DNA of 64,000 bases. Origin: Streptomyces phaeoluteigriseus. Lineage in GTDB: Bacteria; Actinomycetota; Actinomycetes; Streptomycetales; Streptomycetaceae. Every line of letters begins with the position of its first letter. The stretch's first letter is position 1. The stretch lies in contig NZ_MPOH02000014.1 of NCBI RefSeq assembly GCF_001896135.2, positions 32,074-96,073 of the forward strand, written 5' to 3'. This document shows positions 18,630-27,216 of the stretch, in pieces. The notes under the pieces were generated by a model that ran no database searches, was not told where the DNA came from, and saw nothing but the letters and a program-made list of their open reading frames with translations. Made by a program: the position numbers and the translations under genes.

Positions 18630-19040
18630 ATGTCCGGTACCTGGCTGATCACGGGCGCCTCCCGAGGCTTCGGCCGGGCCTGCCACGGGCCGCGCTCGAA
18701 CGCGGCGACCGGTGACACGGCAGTCAGCGTGGAGCGGATCACGTCGGTGGAGTGCTCGCCGCCGTGATCCGGACACCGGGCACACCCTCCTGCGGCGGTT
18801 CCGCACGACGGTCGTCCCGAGGAGACCGGCCCAGTGCCCCGGCCGACCACACGCCGCCCTTGCGGGACCGGCGCTCCAGCCCGGCCACGACTTCGACCGC
18901 CTCCGCGGCCGCCACCCTCTCGCCGGATCACCTCGAACTCGTGGTCACTGCTTCCCACCCATCAGGCGTGCACGGGTCGGTCGCGCCCCTACCGCTACCG
19001 CAACTCGACGCCTGGCCCTGGCCCTGGCCGTGGCCGTGAT
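18630..19040 (+). pseudogene. Relic of a short-chain dehydrogenase/reductase gene
   Basis: An ATG at 18630 with GGAG seven bases upstream opens into MSGTWLITGASRGFGRA, an unmistakable SDR N-terminus with the TGxxxGxG dinucleotide-binding motif. The frame breaks right after: RAALERGDR appears one frame over at about 18682-18710 and then meets a stop. Downstream to about 19040 only scattered compositional similarity remains and no YxxxK active site was found. It faces the PKS remnant tail to tail and marks the cluster edge. Confidence 0.5.
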
Positions 19041-19161
19041 GGCGCAGTGGTGTGACGAGATGGGTTTGGGGTCGTTCGGGTGGTCTGTCGCAGGTGATGC
19101 AACTGGAGACAGGGCAGGCCGCCTCCTGGACACCAAGTGAACGTCGAACGCTGGAGGTTGC

Positions 19162-19530
19162 ATGCAGGAGTGGACGTACTCACCGACCGCGGTGACGGTG
19201 CCTCAGTTGATGCTCGACCCCTACCGGTGCGGCTTCGACGCGCATACGGCTCTGGGCGAAGCGGAGACGCAGGGACAGTGGGGGGACGAGGACTGGCGCG
19301 TGCCGCCCCAGGCGCGGACCGAGGAGGAGGCGCCGTGGTCCGCTCCCGACCCGGACCCCCGGCAGCCCCTGGCGCTGGCTCCGGCCGACCGCCGCCGGCT
19401 CGAACTGCACGCGGCACTCGTCCGAGCGGGAGTCGCGCCCGCGCCCGGAGACCTGCACGCCGTGGCAGTGTTGAGCACCCTCGACGACACCGTCAACGAC
19501 GCCGTCCGACGCTGGATCGCCGCGTACTGA
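19162..19530 (+). CDS. Small conserved-looking hypothetical protein
   Basis: A 122-residue acidic soluble protein not assigned to a named family. An N-terminal QEWTYSPTAVTVPQLMLDPY is followed by a Pro/Glu-rich middle and a well-formed helical C-terminal third (ALAPADRRRLELHAALV, LHAVAVLSTLDDTVNDAVRR). GGAGG (19152-19156) lies 5 bases before the ATG and codon use fits a real gene. No signal peptide or membrane segment. No operon partner: the next gene, 175 bases on, is on the other strand. Confidence 0.6.
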   Translation: MQEWTYSPTAVTVPQLMLDPYRCGFDAHTALGEAETQGQWGDEDWRVPPQARTEEEAPWSAPDPDPRQPLALAPADRRRLELHAALVRAGVAPAPGDLHAVAVLSTLDDTVNDAVRRWIAAY

Positions 19531-19705
19531 GCCTGTCGGACAGTGAGCCGCACCGGGTGCCGGAGCGTAGGACACGGGAGGGTCGACCAGGCATCGGCCC
19601 TCCCTCCGGGGGCACTTCGCGGTCTCTACGACCGCTGGGTGCACTCCAGGTGTTCGAGGGCGCGGTGGCGGCGAAGGCTCTCTGCGCGGGTGCCTCAGTC
19701 GGGGG

Positions 19706-20275
19706 TCAGGCGGTGCAGCAGAGCACCGCGGGGGGCGGCGATGACCGCGGAGCGGAGCGGGGCGCGATCGCGTCGGCGTCCGAGGGTGCGGGTGAGAGTG
19801 CGGGTGAGGGTCCGGTCGTGGGTGCGGGACGGGCGGTGGCCGCGGTCTGCGGGCGGCGTCCTGTGAAGACGGCGAGGCGCAGCACGGCGAAGCGTGCGAT
19901 ACCGGCGAGCGCGGAGGCGGACAGGTAGACGGCCTGCTCGAGCATCGCGCTGGGTGCTGCGACCAGCTGCTGCAGGGCAAGCATTGCCGCGCAGGTCACC
20001 GTGTAGGCGGCCGCCGCGGACCCCGCCGACTGTGCGTGCTGGCGCCGGGTCGCCGGCCTGCCCGCGCCGAAGGTGAAGCGGGCGTGCAGTTCGGTGGCGA
20101 GGAGCGTGGAGGCCACGGTGATCAATGCGTTGGCCAGCACCCAGGGAATGCACGAGGCGAGGGCTGCCACGGCGAAGCCGGAGGTGAGGCCCACTCCGCC
20201 GCCGAGAAGCACGAAGCGGGCGAAGGCGGTGACGGCGCCGGGTGCCGCCCGCCGGCGGCTATGCGCTGTCTCCAT
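19706..20275 (-). CDS. GtrA-like four-helix membrane protein
   Basis: 189 residues with four predicted membrane helices (about 17-40, 44-60, 84-105, 117-140) and the GtrA-type signature between helices 2 and 3: ANALITVASTLLATELHARFTF, shortened here as TELHARFTFGAG. GtrA proteins are thought to move polyprenyl-linked sugars across the membrane. The C-terminal 50 residues are a Pro/Ala/Ser-rich disordered tail. An alternative ATG five codons upstream (20290) exists; the inner ATG is chosen because GGGGGG lies seven bases before it. The upstream 200 bases carry repeated GCAATGG elements. Stands alone. Confidence 0.6.
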   Translation of the reverse strand: METAHSRRRAAPGAVTAFARFVLLGGGVGLTSGFAVAALASCIPWVLANALITVASTLLATELHARFTFGAGRPATRRQHAQSAGSAAAAYTVTCAAMLALQQLVAAPSAMLEQAVYLSASALAGIARFAVLRLAVFTGRRPQTAATARPAPTTGPSPALSPAPSDADAIAPRSAPRSSPPPAVLCCTA

Positions 20276-20345
20276 GTTCTGACCCCCCATTGATCGCTCG
20301 CTTCGCGAACGGGCATCTTTCGGCCCGTGCGGCCTGCCGTTTGAT

Positions 20346-20500
20346 GTTTCCTATGATGGAAACGCTACGTTGCGTTCATGGGTCGCGCAATTCATTTGTT
20401 GCGCATGGTGCATGAAACAGCAGGTAGATCCGACGCAATCGTTGCAATGGGATGACGGTAACGCAATGGAGTTGTGCTTCTTCGTTGCAATGCAATGGAA
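20346..20500 (-). promoter_or_regulatory. AT-richer upstream region with GTTTCC/GGAAAC and GCAATGG repeats
   Basis: GTTTCC (20346-20351) and GGAAAC (20358-20363) form an inverted pair six bases apart. Further out, CGTTGCAATG occurs at 20440-20449 and 20483-20492, and GCAATGG at 20444, 20463 and 20492. The stretch is clearly less G/C-rich than its surroundings and is a likely promoter/operator zone for the leftward GtrA-like gene. Confidence 0.4.
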
Positions 20501-20616
20501 GTGAACGCTAGAGCGGAGACGGGCGCGCCGCCGGCCCCATTCGTGGCGCTAGGCGCACTTGCGGTGCTCGCACGGATGGCGCGTCGTGACGTCCCGTTCC
20601 CCGTTCCCCGTTCCCT

Positions 20617-20800
20617 TTGACCTTGACGCAGTTGTGCGGCGGCCTGGGCGGCGACGATCCGGCCGTTCCGCGCGCCCGTGTCCTGTCGACCCGCCTGCTG
20701 AGCCTGCGGGTGCGCGGCGGGACGGGCGACCTGGCCGACCGCCTCAGCCAGGACGGCCGTACCGACGAGGCCGAAGCGGCGTCGAGGTCCGGTGCACCTC
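20617..20800 (+). pseudogene. Possible TPR-protein fragment
   Basis: About 60 codons with typical Streptomyces third-position bias, ending in DLADRLSQDGRTDEAEAA, which resembles the tail of tetratricopeptide proteins. No start signal, no continuation on either side. Best read as a relic; the remainder of 20501-21128 shows nothing else recognisable. Confidence 0.25.
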
Positions 20801-21128
20801 GAGCGCGCTCCCGAGACCGGCCAGCCACGTGTCTGCCGACTTGAGGGCGCGAGGCCGGCACCAGGACCCGGGTCGTCCGCAGCGGGGGCCTAATCGCCTT
20901 TCGCGTCGGTTCGGCCACGACTAGTGTTCCGGTGCGGTGAGTGATCCACGAGGAGTCGAGGACATGGTCGGTCGTCCGAGCGCGCGTTGACGTTGTGGAC
21001 CGAGATCGGTCTGTCATCGCGTGCCGGCCCTGTACGTGCGGCACAGCGAGCCTTCTCCTGCCCGAACCGTCGGTACACCTGTGTGCGACGGGTGACGGGC
21101 TTCGTTGTCGGCAATCCAAGGGATCCTC

Positions 21129-22439
21129 GTGCCGTCCGCTTCCTGTGCTGTATCCGCTTCCGGTCGGCCTGTTCCGTCACGTCTGTGGCGGGACGGCGAC
21201 TTCCGCAGGCTCTGGGTGGGCCAGACGGCCTCCCAACTCGGTGAACACACAACTCTGGTGATGTTGCCGCTCTTCGCCGTCCTGACGCTCGACGCCGGGG
21301 CCGGCCAGTTGGGCGTCCTGCGCGCGATGGGGCAGGCACCGATCCTCCTGCTCTCGCTCTTCGTCGGCGCGTGGGTCGACAGGTGGCGGGCCCGCACGGT
21401 GATGGTGCTGACGGACGTCGGACGGGCCCTGGCACTGGGCGCCGCCGCCGTGGCAGGCCTCCTCGGCTGGCTCGGACTGCCGGCGCTGTTCGTGGTCGCC
21501 TTCGCCGTCGGTGCTCTGTCCGTCTTCTTCGACGTGGCGTATCAGGCGTCTCTCGTACGGCTGGTGAAGCGCGATCAGCTGGTGGGAGGCAACAGTGCGC
21601 TCGAGGGCAGTCGGTCCGCGGCGCAGATCGGCGGTCCGGCCCTCGGTGGCGCGTTGGTGTCACTGCTGTCGGCGCCGGTCGCTGCCGCTTCCAGCGCGTT
21701 GTTCTTCGCGTTGTCCTTCCTGTCCATCCGGCGGATCCGTCGGAGCGAAGCGCTCCCGAAGGGCCCGGAACGTCCCCCTCGGGTCTGGCGGCGTATCCAT
21801 GAGGGCCTCCGGTTCGTCGTCGGCGATGCCTCACTGCGGACCGTGTGTCTCGCCTCGGCCGCCTTCCAGTTCTCCCTGGCGGCCGTGATGACCGTCTATC
21901 TGCTCTTCCTGCCGCGGGAACTTCACCTGTCGGGCACCGCCGTCGGGCTGGCGCTCGCGGGGACCGGACCGGGTGCGCTCCTGGGCTCGGTGCTGGCCGC
22001 CCGCCTGCCGTGCCGGTTCGGGCATGGGGCGGTACTCGTGTCCGCGGCGGTACTCGGCGACGGCGTGTTCCTGTGTGTGCCCGCGCTGCACGGCTCCTCC
22101 GCGGTGACGCTGACTGCCCTGCTCGCGGTCAACTTCGTGTTCGGTACGGGCGGCCAGTTGGTGAACGTCACGGTCATGGCTGTCAGGCAGGCCGTCACTC
22201 CGGACGGGATGCAAGGCCGGGCGGCCGCGACGATCACGTTCGTCGGCATGGGGCTGACCCCACTCGGCTCCCTGCTCGGCGGACTCCTCGCGGAGGAATG
22301 GGGGTTGCGCACCAGCCTCCTCGTGACGGCCGCAGGCATGTTGCTCTCCCCGCTGCTGATGGCCCTGTCCCCGCTCGCACGCCTGGGACGGGCGCTTCCG
22401 TCCCCCGCAGGACCCGCCACCGAGTCACGAACTCCCTGA
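21129..22439 (+). CDS. MFS exporter (EntS/MFS_3-like)
   Basis: 436 residues, twelve predicted membrane helices, major facilitator superfamily. The N-terminal RLWVGQTASQLGEHTT motif followed by VGAWVDRWRARTVMV (loop 2-3 signature) and the EGSRSAAQIGGPALGG segment in helix 5 are typical of drug/siderophore exporters related to EntS. The GTG at 21129 is preferred over an upstream TTG (21105) because AAGGGAT lies five bases before it. A lone gene, it follows the PKS/NRPS remnant region and could have exported its product; substrate unknown. Confidence 0.85.
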   Translation: MPSASCAVSASGRPVPSRLWRDGDFRRLWVGQTASQLGEHTTLVMLPLFAVLTLDAGAGQLGVLRAMGQAPILLLSLFVGAWVDRWRARTVMVLTDVGRALALGAAAVAGLLGWLGLPALFVVAFAVGALSVFFDVAYQASLVRLVKRDQLVGGNSALEGSRSAAQIGGPALGGALVSLLSAPVAAASSALFFALSFLSIRRIRRSEALPKGPERPPRVWRRIHEGLRFVVGDASLRTVCLASAAFQFSLAAVMTVYLLFLPRELHLSGTAVGLALAGTGPGALLGSVLAARLPCRFGHGAVLVSAAVLGDGVFLCVPALHGSSAVTLTALLAVNFVFGTGGQLVNVTVMAVRQAVTPDGMQGRAAATITFVGMGLTPLGSLLGGLLAEEWGLRTSLLVTAAGMLLSPLLMALSPLARLGRALPSPAGPATESRTP

Positions 22440-22835
22440 GCCACCGGCAGGCCCGACACCAACGACGGGACCGGGGCGGTCCTGCCGTCCTTTACCCGTG
22501 AGGACCCTCCTGGCATGTCCCCGACTGCCGACTGCCGACTGCCGACTGCCGACTGCCGACTGCCGACCGCCGACCGCCGAGTGCCGACCGCCGACCGGAC
22601 AGCGAAGTGAGAGTGGAGGGCCAGGCGGGCGGCCCGGCTCACCGTGGCTCGGCAGTTCATCCGGCGAGTGAGCCGTTGACCTTGCGGGGCTGAGCGCTGT
22701 AGTCGGCGGGCTGGGCATAGCGGCTGGCGAGCGAGTTGCTCAGTGTCCGGCGACGGTGCGGATGCCGCTGCAGAGCAAGTGCAGGGAGCCGGTGTAGAGA
22801 GCCGGTGTAGAGAGCGAGTACCTAGGATCGCCGGC
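22440..22835. other. Repeat-bearing spacer
   Basis: No gene seen. It holds the heptamer repeat at 22521-22597 and, at about 22788-22815, a GGTGTAGAGAG direct duplication (GAGCCGGTGTAGAGA twice) just before the VOC gene. Confidence 0.4.
22521..22597. repeat. Eleven 7-bp tandem repeats CCGACTG/CCGACCG
   Basis: Six CCGACTG units followed by CCGACCG, CCGACCG, CCGAGTG, CCGACCG, CCGACCG. Lies in the spacer after the MFS gene. A related seven-base repeat occurs at 60090-60138. Confidence 0.95.
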
Positions 22836-23573
22836 ATGACACTGCGACCCGTCCAGGTGAACATAAAGGCTCGCGACGACTCGGCGGTCGGCCGGTTCTG
22901 GGCGGAGGCGCTCGGCTGGCGTGTTTCCAGCTCGGGACCTGGCGCGACCGCCGTTCAACCCGTCGGCTTCGACTGGCTGGACCCCGTCACCGTATGCGTC
23001 GACGTCATTGCCGTACCGGAATCCAAGACGACGACGAAGAACCGAGTGCACCTCGATCTCGCCACCACCTCCGCGGCCCATCAGGCGGAGTTGGTCGAGC
23101 GTCTCCGGGCTCTCGGTGCGACGCCCGCCCACGTGGGCCAGGGCGACGTGCCGTGGACCGTCCTCGCCGACCCGGAGGGCAACGAGTTCTGCGTGCTGGA
23201 GCCTCGGGAGATCTACCGGGACACCGGGCCGATCGCCCGGATCGTGGTCGACTGCGCGGCTCCGCGGGCCATGGCCCGGTTCTGGGACGAGGCGATGGAC
23301 TGGCCCCTGCACGAGGTGACTGACGATCGTGCGGTGTGGCGCTCCGCCCAGGGGGTCGGCCCGTACCTCGAGTTCCTCCGCACCGGCGTGAGGACCGTGC
23401 CGGACCGCGTCCATCTTGACCTGGTGCCGGAGCCCGGAGACGACAAGGCGGCGGAGGTGGCCCGGCTGAGGGCCCTCGGCGCCACCGACCTCGACCTCGG
23501 CCAGGGCGACGTCCCGTGGACGTGCCTGACCGATCCCGAGGGCCACGAGTTCTGCGTCCTCGCCCGGTCCTGA
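22836..23573 (+). CDS. VOC-family protein with two glyoxalase-like domains
   Basis: A 245-residue soluble protein made of two tandem vicinal-oxygen-chelate modules of the glyoxalase/bleomycin-resistance fold. Each half repeats the same pattern: ARDDSAVGRFWAEALGW / CAAPRAMARFWDEAMDW, then RVHLDL, then LRALGAT....GQGDVPWT.L.DPEGxEFCVL. The halves are clearly an internal duplication (residues 1-122 and 125-245). The expected metal ligands are not fully conserved, so an enzymatic role is uncertain; many such Streptomyces proteins bind small ligands. The ATG at 22836 starts the first beta strand cleanly. Confidence 0.8.
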   Translation: MTLRPVQVNIKARDDSAVGRFWAEALGWRVSSSGPGATAVQPVGFDWLDPVTVCVDVIAVPESKTTTKNRVHLDLATTSAAHQAELVERLRALGATPAHVGQGDVPWTVLADPEGNEFCVLEPREIYRDTGPIARIVVDCAAPRAMARFWDEAMDWPLHEVTDDRAVWRSAQGVGPYLEFLRTGVRTVPDRVHLDLVPEPGDDKAAEVARLRALGATDLDLGQGDVPWTCLTDPEGHEFCVLARS

Positions 23574-23635
23574 CGCGGAGCCTCGACGACACCCCGACAC
23601 ACGTGAGCCGCGGGTGCTCATGCGCCATGATGCCG

Positions 23636-23677
23636 GGTGAGGTGAGGTGAGGTGAGGTGAGGTGAGCGGTGAGGTGA
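23636..23677. repeat. GGTGA pentamer run
   Basis: Six perfect GGTGA units at 23636-23665 with two more after a two-base interruption, in the spacer between the VOC and AraC genes. Slippage-prone simple repeat. Confidence 0.9.
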
Positions 23678-23905
23678 GATGGGCTGCGGCGTCCGGGTGA
23701 CCGAGTGCTTGGCCCGGCCCTCGACCCATGTCATCTGCCCCTTCGAGTGCCGGGTTCGGCCGGTGCGGAGGTGGAGTCCGCGCGCCGCCTCGCACGACCT
23801 GCCGTGTGTGCGGTGGCCGCACCCGACCTGATCGGGCACAGGATGTCGGGTCCGCCAGGATGCGTACTGCCTAGCGTGGTGATCGTCAGCAGGAAGGAGA
23901 CCGGC

Positions 23906-24772
23906 GTGCTGGAGCGGCTCAACGAGAGCATGGAGCACATCGAGCGTCATCTCGACCAGTCCATCGACGTGGCGGAGCTGGCGCGGATCGCGGCTACCTC
24001 GGAATACCACCTGAGGCGGATGTTCTCCGCGCTGGCGGGGATGCCGCTGTCGGAGTACGTGCGACGCCGCAGGCTCACTGTCGCTGGTGCTGAGGTACTC
24101 GCACGGCGTGAGTCGCTGTTGGAGATCGCGGTCCGCTACGGCTACGGCTCCGGTGAGGCCTTCGCCCGGGCGTTCCGCGCCATGCACGGGGTCGGGCCGG
24201 GCGAGGCCCGGCGCAGCGGAGCCGCGCTCGTCTCCCAGCCCCGGTTGGCCTTCCGCCTCACCGTCGAAGGGAACAGCAGTATGCGATATCGCGTAGTGGA
24301 CAAGCCGGCCTTCTCCGTCGTCGGCCTCAAGGCCCGGGTTCCGCTGGTGCATTCGGGGCCGAACCAGGCGATCATCGATTTCGTCCGCGGCATCGCACCG
24401 CAGACGCTGGAGGATCTGGAGAAGCTGTCGGACCAGGAGCCGCAGGGCGTCGTCGCGGTCTGCGACGACCTGGACCCCAGTCGTGCCGAGGGCACCGAAC
24501 TCGACTACTACCAGGGCGTGATCACGTCAGAAGCCGCCCCCGAGGGCGCGTCCGTCCTGCCTGTCCCGGCCGGGTCCTGGGCCGTCTTCACCACCTCGGG
24601 GCCGGCGCCGCAGGCCATCCAGGAGCTGTGGCGGGACGTGTTCACGCAGTGGTTCCCCTCCAACCCGTACCGCAGCCGCCCCGGCCCCGAGATCCTGCGC
24701 ACCCGCCTGTCACCGGACGGGACCGAAGCCGATGCCGAGTTGTGGCTCCCGGTGGAGCGAGAACAGGGCTGA
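23906..24772 (+). CDS. AraC-family regulator with GyrI-like effector domain
   Basis: 288 residues: an N-terminal AraC DNA-binding pair of helix-turn-helix motifs (about 1-105; DVAELARIAATSEYHLRRMF and LEIAVRYGYGSGEAFARAFR) and a C-terminal GyrI-like/effector-binding domain (about 130-288; YRVVDKPAFSVVGLKARVP ... WFPSNPYRSRPGPEIL). This is the Rob/SbmC-like arrangement for sensing small ligands. The GTG at 23906 is chosen because AAGGAG (23894-23899) is six bases upstream and residues begin at the first helix; upstream in-frame sequence is not family-like. The neighbouring VOC gene may be a target, which is inference. Confidence 0.88.
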   Translation: MLERLNESMEHIERHLDQSIDVAELARIAATSEYHLRRMFSALAGMPLSEYVRRRRLTVAGAEVLARRESLLEIAVRYGYGSGEAFARAFRAMHGVGPGEARRSGAALVSQPRLAFRLTVEGNSSMRYRVVDKPAFSVVGLKARVPLVHSGPNQAIIDFVRGIAPQTLEDLEKLSDQEPQGVVAVCDDLDPSRAEGTELDYYQGVITSEAAPEGASVLPVPAGSWAVFTTSGPAPQAIQELWRDVFTQWFPSNPYRSRPGPEILRTRLSPDGTEADAELWLPVEREQG

Positions 24773-25353
24773 GGGAAGCGAACACGGGGCTGCGACCGGA
24801 ACGCGGGACCGGTCGCGGCCCACGCCCCAGGGCGGCCCCCTCTGCCTGACGCAGCCGGAGCGAGCAGGCCGGCGGCCGTGCCGCCGACTGCTCGTGGAGC
24901 ATCGATCTGCTCCCAGGCCCGCCCGGCCGCCCGCGAGGACGCCGCCGGCCTTCCGCCGCAGCCGCCACCGAGCGGCCAGGACCGAACAACTTGGACATGT
25001 TGACAAGCCGACACGCTGACAAGGTGACAGGAGGGTCTACGGACATCGGCCTCCGCACACCGCCAGGGCGACTGCCCATGCAGGGCGATGCAGTGCCGTC
25101 AGGGCTTCAGCGGCCTGCACTGCGCTGCACGGCGCTGCCCGGTCCTGCACGGCGCTGCACGGTCATGCATAGCGCCTGCGCGGTTCCGCACGGCCCTGCA
25201 CAGTCCCGCACGGCCCTCAACGCCCCGGCCTGCCGTGCCCGTAGACCGGCGGCCGGATCGCGGATAGAACTCTGCTGGGAGTCACCGCGTCCGACCAGGT
25301 GTTCAACCCGCCGAACAGGCACTCCTCTCCCGTACGACAGCCCCGGCGGCGCC
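24773..25353. other. Spacer with degenerate CTGCACGG repeats
   Basis: No gene seen. About 24985-25025 has repeated GACAAG elements (GTTGACAAG, CTGACAAG, GTGACAGG). From 25105 to 25215 variants of CTGCACGGCGCTGCACGGT recur irregularly. The end of the gap is the lacI promoter. Confidence 0.35.
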
Positions 25354-25393
25354 TTGTCAGTGTGACGAGGGCGCCTGTATAACGTTGTAAAAG
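25354..25393 (+). promoter_or_regulatory. lacI promoter overlapped by an AACGTT operator
   Basis: TTGTCA (25354-25359) and TATAAC (25378-25383) are 18 bases apart. The -10 box overlaps a palindrome-like operator centred on AACGTT (25381-25386) with GTAAAA on its right arm. Similar elements occur at 27060-27075 and 37834-37850. This suggests autorepression by the LacI-family protein. Confidence 0.65.
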
Positions 25394-25480
25394 TCAGGTA
25401 TGGGACTCGGTGCACCACTCACGGTGACGACCCCGTACCCGCACCGACCACACCGGCCGGGACGCAGTGGAGGGATTGCC

Positions 25481-26515
25481 GTGCGGGTCAGCCTCAAGGA
25501 CGTTGCCGCCCACGCGGGGGTCTCCATCAAGACCGTCTCCAACGTGGTGAACAACTACCAGCACGTCACACCAGCGATGCGCGAGCGCGTCCAGCAGTCC
25601 ATCGACGCGCTCGGCTACCGGCCCAACCTGGCCGCCCGGCACCTGCGCAAGGGACGCACGGGTATCATCGCGCTCGCTCTGCCCGAACTCGGCAACCCCT
25701 ACTTCGCCGAACTGGCAGCCGTCGTCATCGACGCCGCCGCCGCGCACGACTACATCGTGCTGCTGGACCACACCGGCGGCCGCCGCGAGCAGGAGGTGCT
25801 GGTCAGCCAGGGCTTCCGGGCCAGGGTCATCGACGGACTCATCCTCAGCCCCATAGAGCTGGAGGCGGACGACCTACGCGACCGGGCGGAGAACGTACCG
25901 CTGGTGCTGCTGGGCGAACGCGACTACGACCTGCCGTACGACCACATCGCCATCGACAACGTGGCCGCGGCCCGCGCCGCCGTCCGGCACCTCATCGACC
26001 TCGGACGGCGGGAGGTGGCGTTCATCGGCGCCCGGCGCGGCCACAGTGAGCCCGCCCAACTCCGCGTGCGCGGCTGGCGCGAGGAACTGTCCGCCGCCGG
26101 ACTCCCGGCCGACGACGGGCTCGTCGCCGCCACCGACGGCTGGGGTCATGCGGACGGGGCGGCGGCCATGGCCCGCATCCTGGAGACCGGACGGCGCCCC
26201 GACGCGGTCTTCGCCTACAACGACCCGATGGCCATCGGCGCCATGCGTGTCCTTCACCGGCAAGGGCTGCGCGTGCCCGAGGACATCGCGATCGTGGGTT
26301 TCGACGACGTGGTCGAGGGTCGCTTCGGCGCGGTGACGCTCACCTCGGTGTCGCCGGACAAGGAGGCCATCGGCCGGCTCGCGGTCGAGTCGGTGCTCGC
26401 TCGGCTCGGCGGGGGTGAGCCACCCGAACCGCGCCGTGTCTGGGCGGACTACCGCCTGGTGCGGCGGGAGAGCACGTTGGGCCGGGCGGCGCCTGGCAGG
26501 GACGGGCAGGACTGA
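25481..26515 (+). CDS. LacI-family transcriptional repressor of the sugar locus
   Basis: 344 residues: an N-terminal LacI helix-turn-helix (VSLKDVAAHAGVSIKTVSN, about 3-21) with hinge helix RPNLAARHLRKG, then a periplasmic-binding-protein-like effector domain (about 60-335). The GTG at 25481 lies eight bases after GGAGG and opens exactly at the family N-terminus. It precedes the YtfQRT-YjfF-type transporter and GH2 genes, and AACGTT-centred operators sit in front of itself, of that operon and of the large GH2 gene, so it is very likely the local repressor, released by a sugar from the GH2 products. Effector identity is inference. Confidence 0.9.
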   Translation: MRVSLKDVAAHAGVSIKTVSNVVNNYQHVTPAMRERVQQSIDALGYRPNLAARHLRKGRTGIIALALPELGNPYFAELAAVVIDAAAAHDYIVLLDHTGGRREQEVLVSQGFRARVIDGLILSPIELEADDLRDRAENVPLVLLGERDYDLPYDHIAIDNVAAARAAVRHLIDLGRREVAFIGARRGHSEPAQLRVRGWREELSAAGLPADDGLVAATDGWGHADGAAAMARILETGRRPDAVFAYNDPMAIGAMRVLHRQGLRVPEDIAIVGFDDVVEGRFGAVTLTSVSPDKEAIGRLAVESVLARLGGGEPPEPRRVWADYRLVRRESTLGRAAPGRDGQD

Positions 26516-26542
26516 CCTGTTCGGCGGTGCGTATGCGAACGT

Positions 26543-26632
26543 GCCGCCGTGCGTCTCTCGGCGGGGACGCCACCTGCGCCGCCGTGCGTCTCCTGGCGGG
26601 GACGCCACCTGCGCCGCCGTGCGTCTCCCGGT
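26543..26632. repeat. 35-bp tandem repeat, 2.5 copies
   Basis: Two nearly identical 35-base units (26543-26577, 26578-26612) and a partial third, just after the lacI stop. No gene is seen between 26516 and 27216 apart from this, a hairpin and the transporter promoter. Confidence 0.85.
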
Positions 26633-26871
26633 CGGGTCGCCGGGTCGGTACCGCGGTCGGCGCCGAACAGGCCGACGAGTCGATCGGCCTCGGCCGATCG
26701 GGCACGGGCACGGGCAGGGACGATCCACGTCATGAGGTCGCACTCTTCTCGAAGCGTCGTCATCGCTCGGCGCAACCGCGCCTCGAGCGGATGCACTTGA
26801 TCTGAGCCGCCCGGCGACCTCGGCCGTCGTCGGGTCGAAGTGGCGCGCGATTTACGTCTGTTGGATGTCAG

Positions 26872-26899
26872 GGGCGCCGTCTCCATGGGGGCGGCGCCC
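26872..26899 (+). terminator. Hairpin in the lacI-transporter gap
   Basis: GGGCGCCG (26872-26879) pairs with CGGCGCCC (26892-26899) over a 12-base loop. It lies 357 bases after lacI and upstream of the transporter promoter, so it may insulate the two units. Confidence 0.4.
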
Positions 26900-27047
26900 T
26901 CCTCTCCAGCGGCGTGTCCGGCCGTGGGGAGATGTCGACTGCCCTCCTGAGCAATCTCGTTGCCGTCGGTGAGAAGGCGGGCGGGTGTGGGTGCCGGTAT
27001 CGGTTTCCGAGCGCGGCGTGCAGAGCATGCAGAGCGTGCACAGGGGG

Positions 27048-27076
27048 TTTACAGCTTCCTTCCAACGATGTAAAAA
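27048..27076 (+). promoter_or_regulatory. Transporter-operon promoter with LacI-type operator
   Basis: TTTACA (27048-27053) and TAAAAA (27071-27076) are separated by 17 bases. Between and over the -10 lies CTTCC-AACGAT-GTAAAAA (27058-27076), a variant of the AACGTT operator. The SBP start is at 27217, giving a leader of about 135 bases. Confidence 0.65.
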
Positions 27077-27216
27077 CCTCTGTGCGGCGGGTCGAACAGC
27101 CATTCCCGCCCGGGGAGAAGCGCCACCCTGCTCGACTTCTGCTCGATTCCTGCTCGATCTCTGCTCGTTCGCCACCTCCCCAGCTCCCTTTCAGCGTCGC
27201 CCGGATCGGGGTCACC

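Noticed and set aside
20915..20960. Possible end of an insertion sequence near ACTAGTGTTCCGGTGCGG
   Set aside because: No matching inverted end, no transposase and no target duplication were found.
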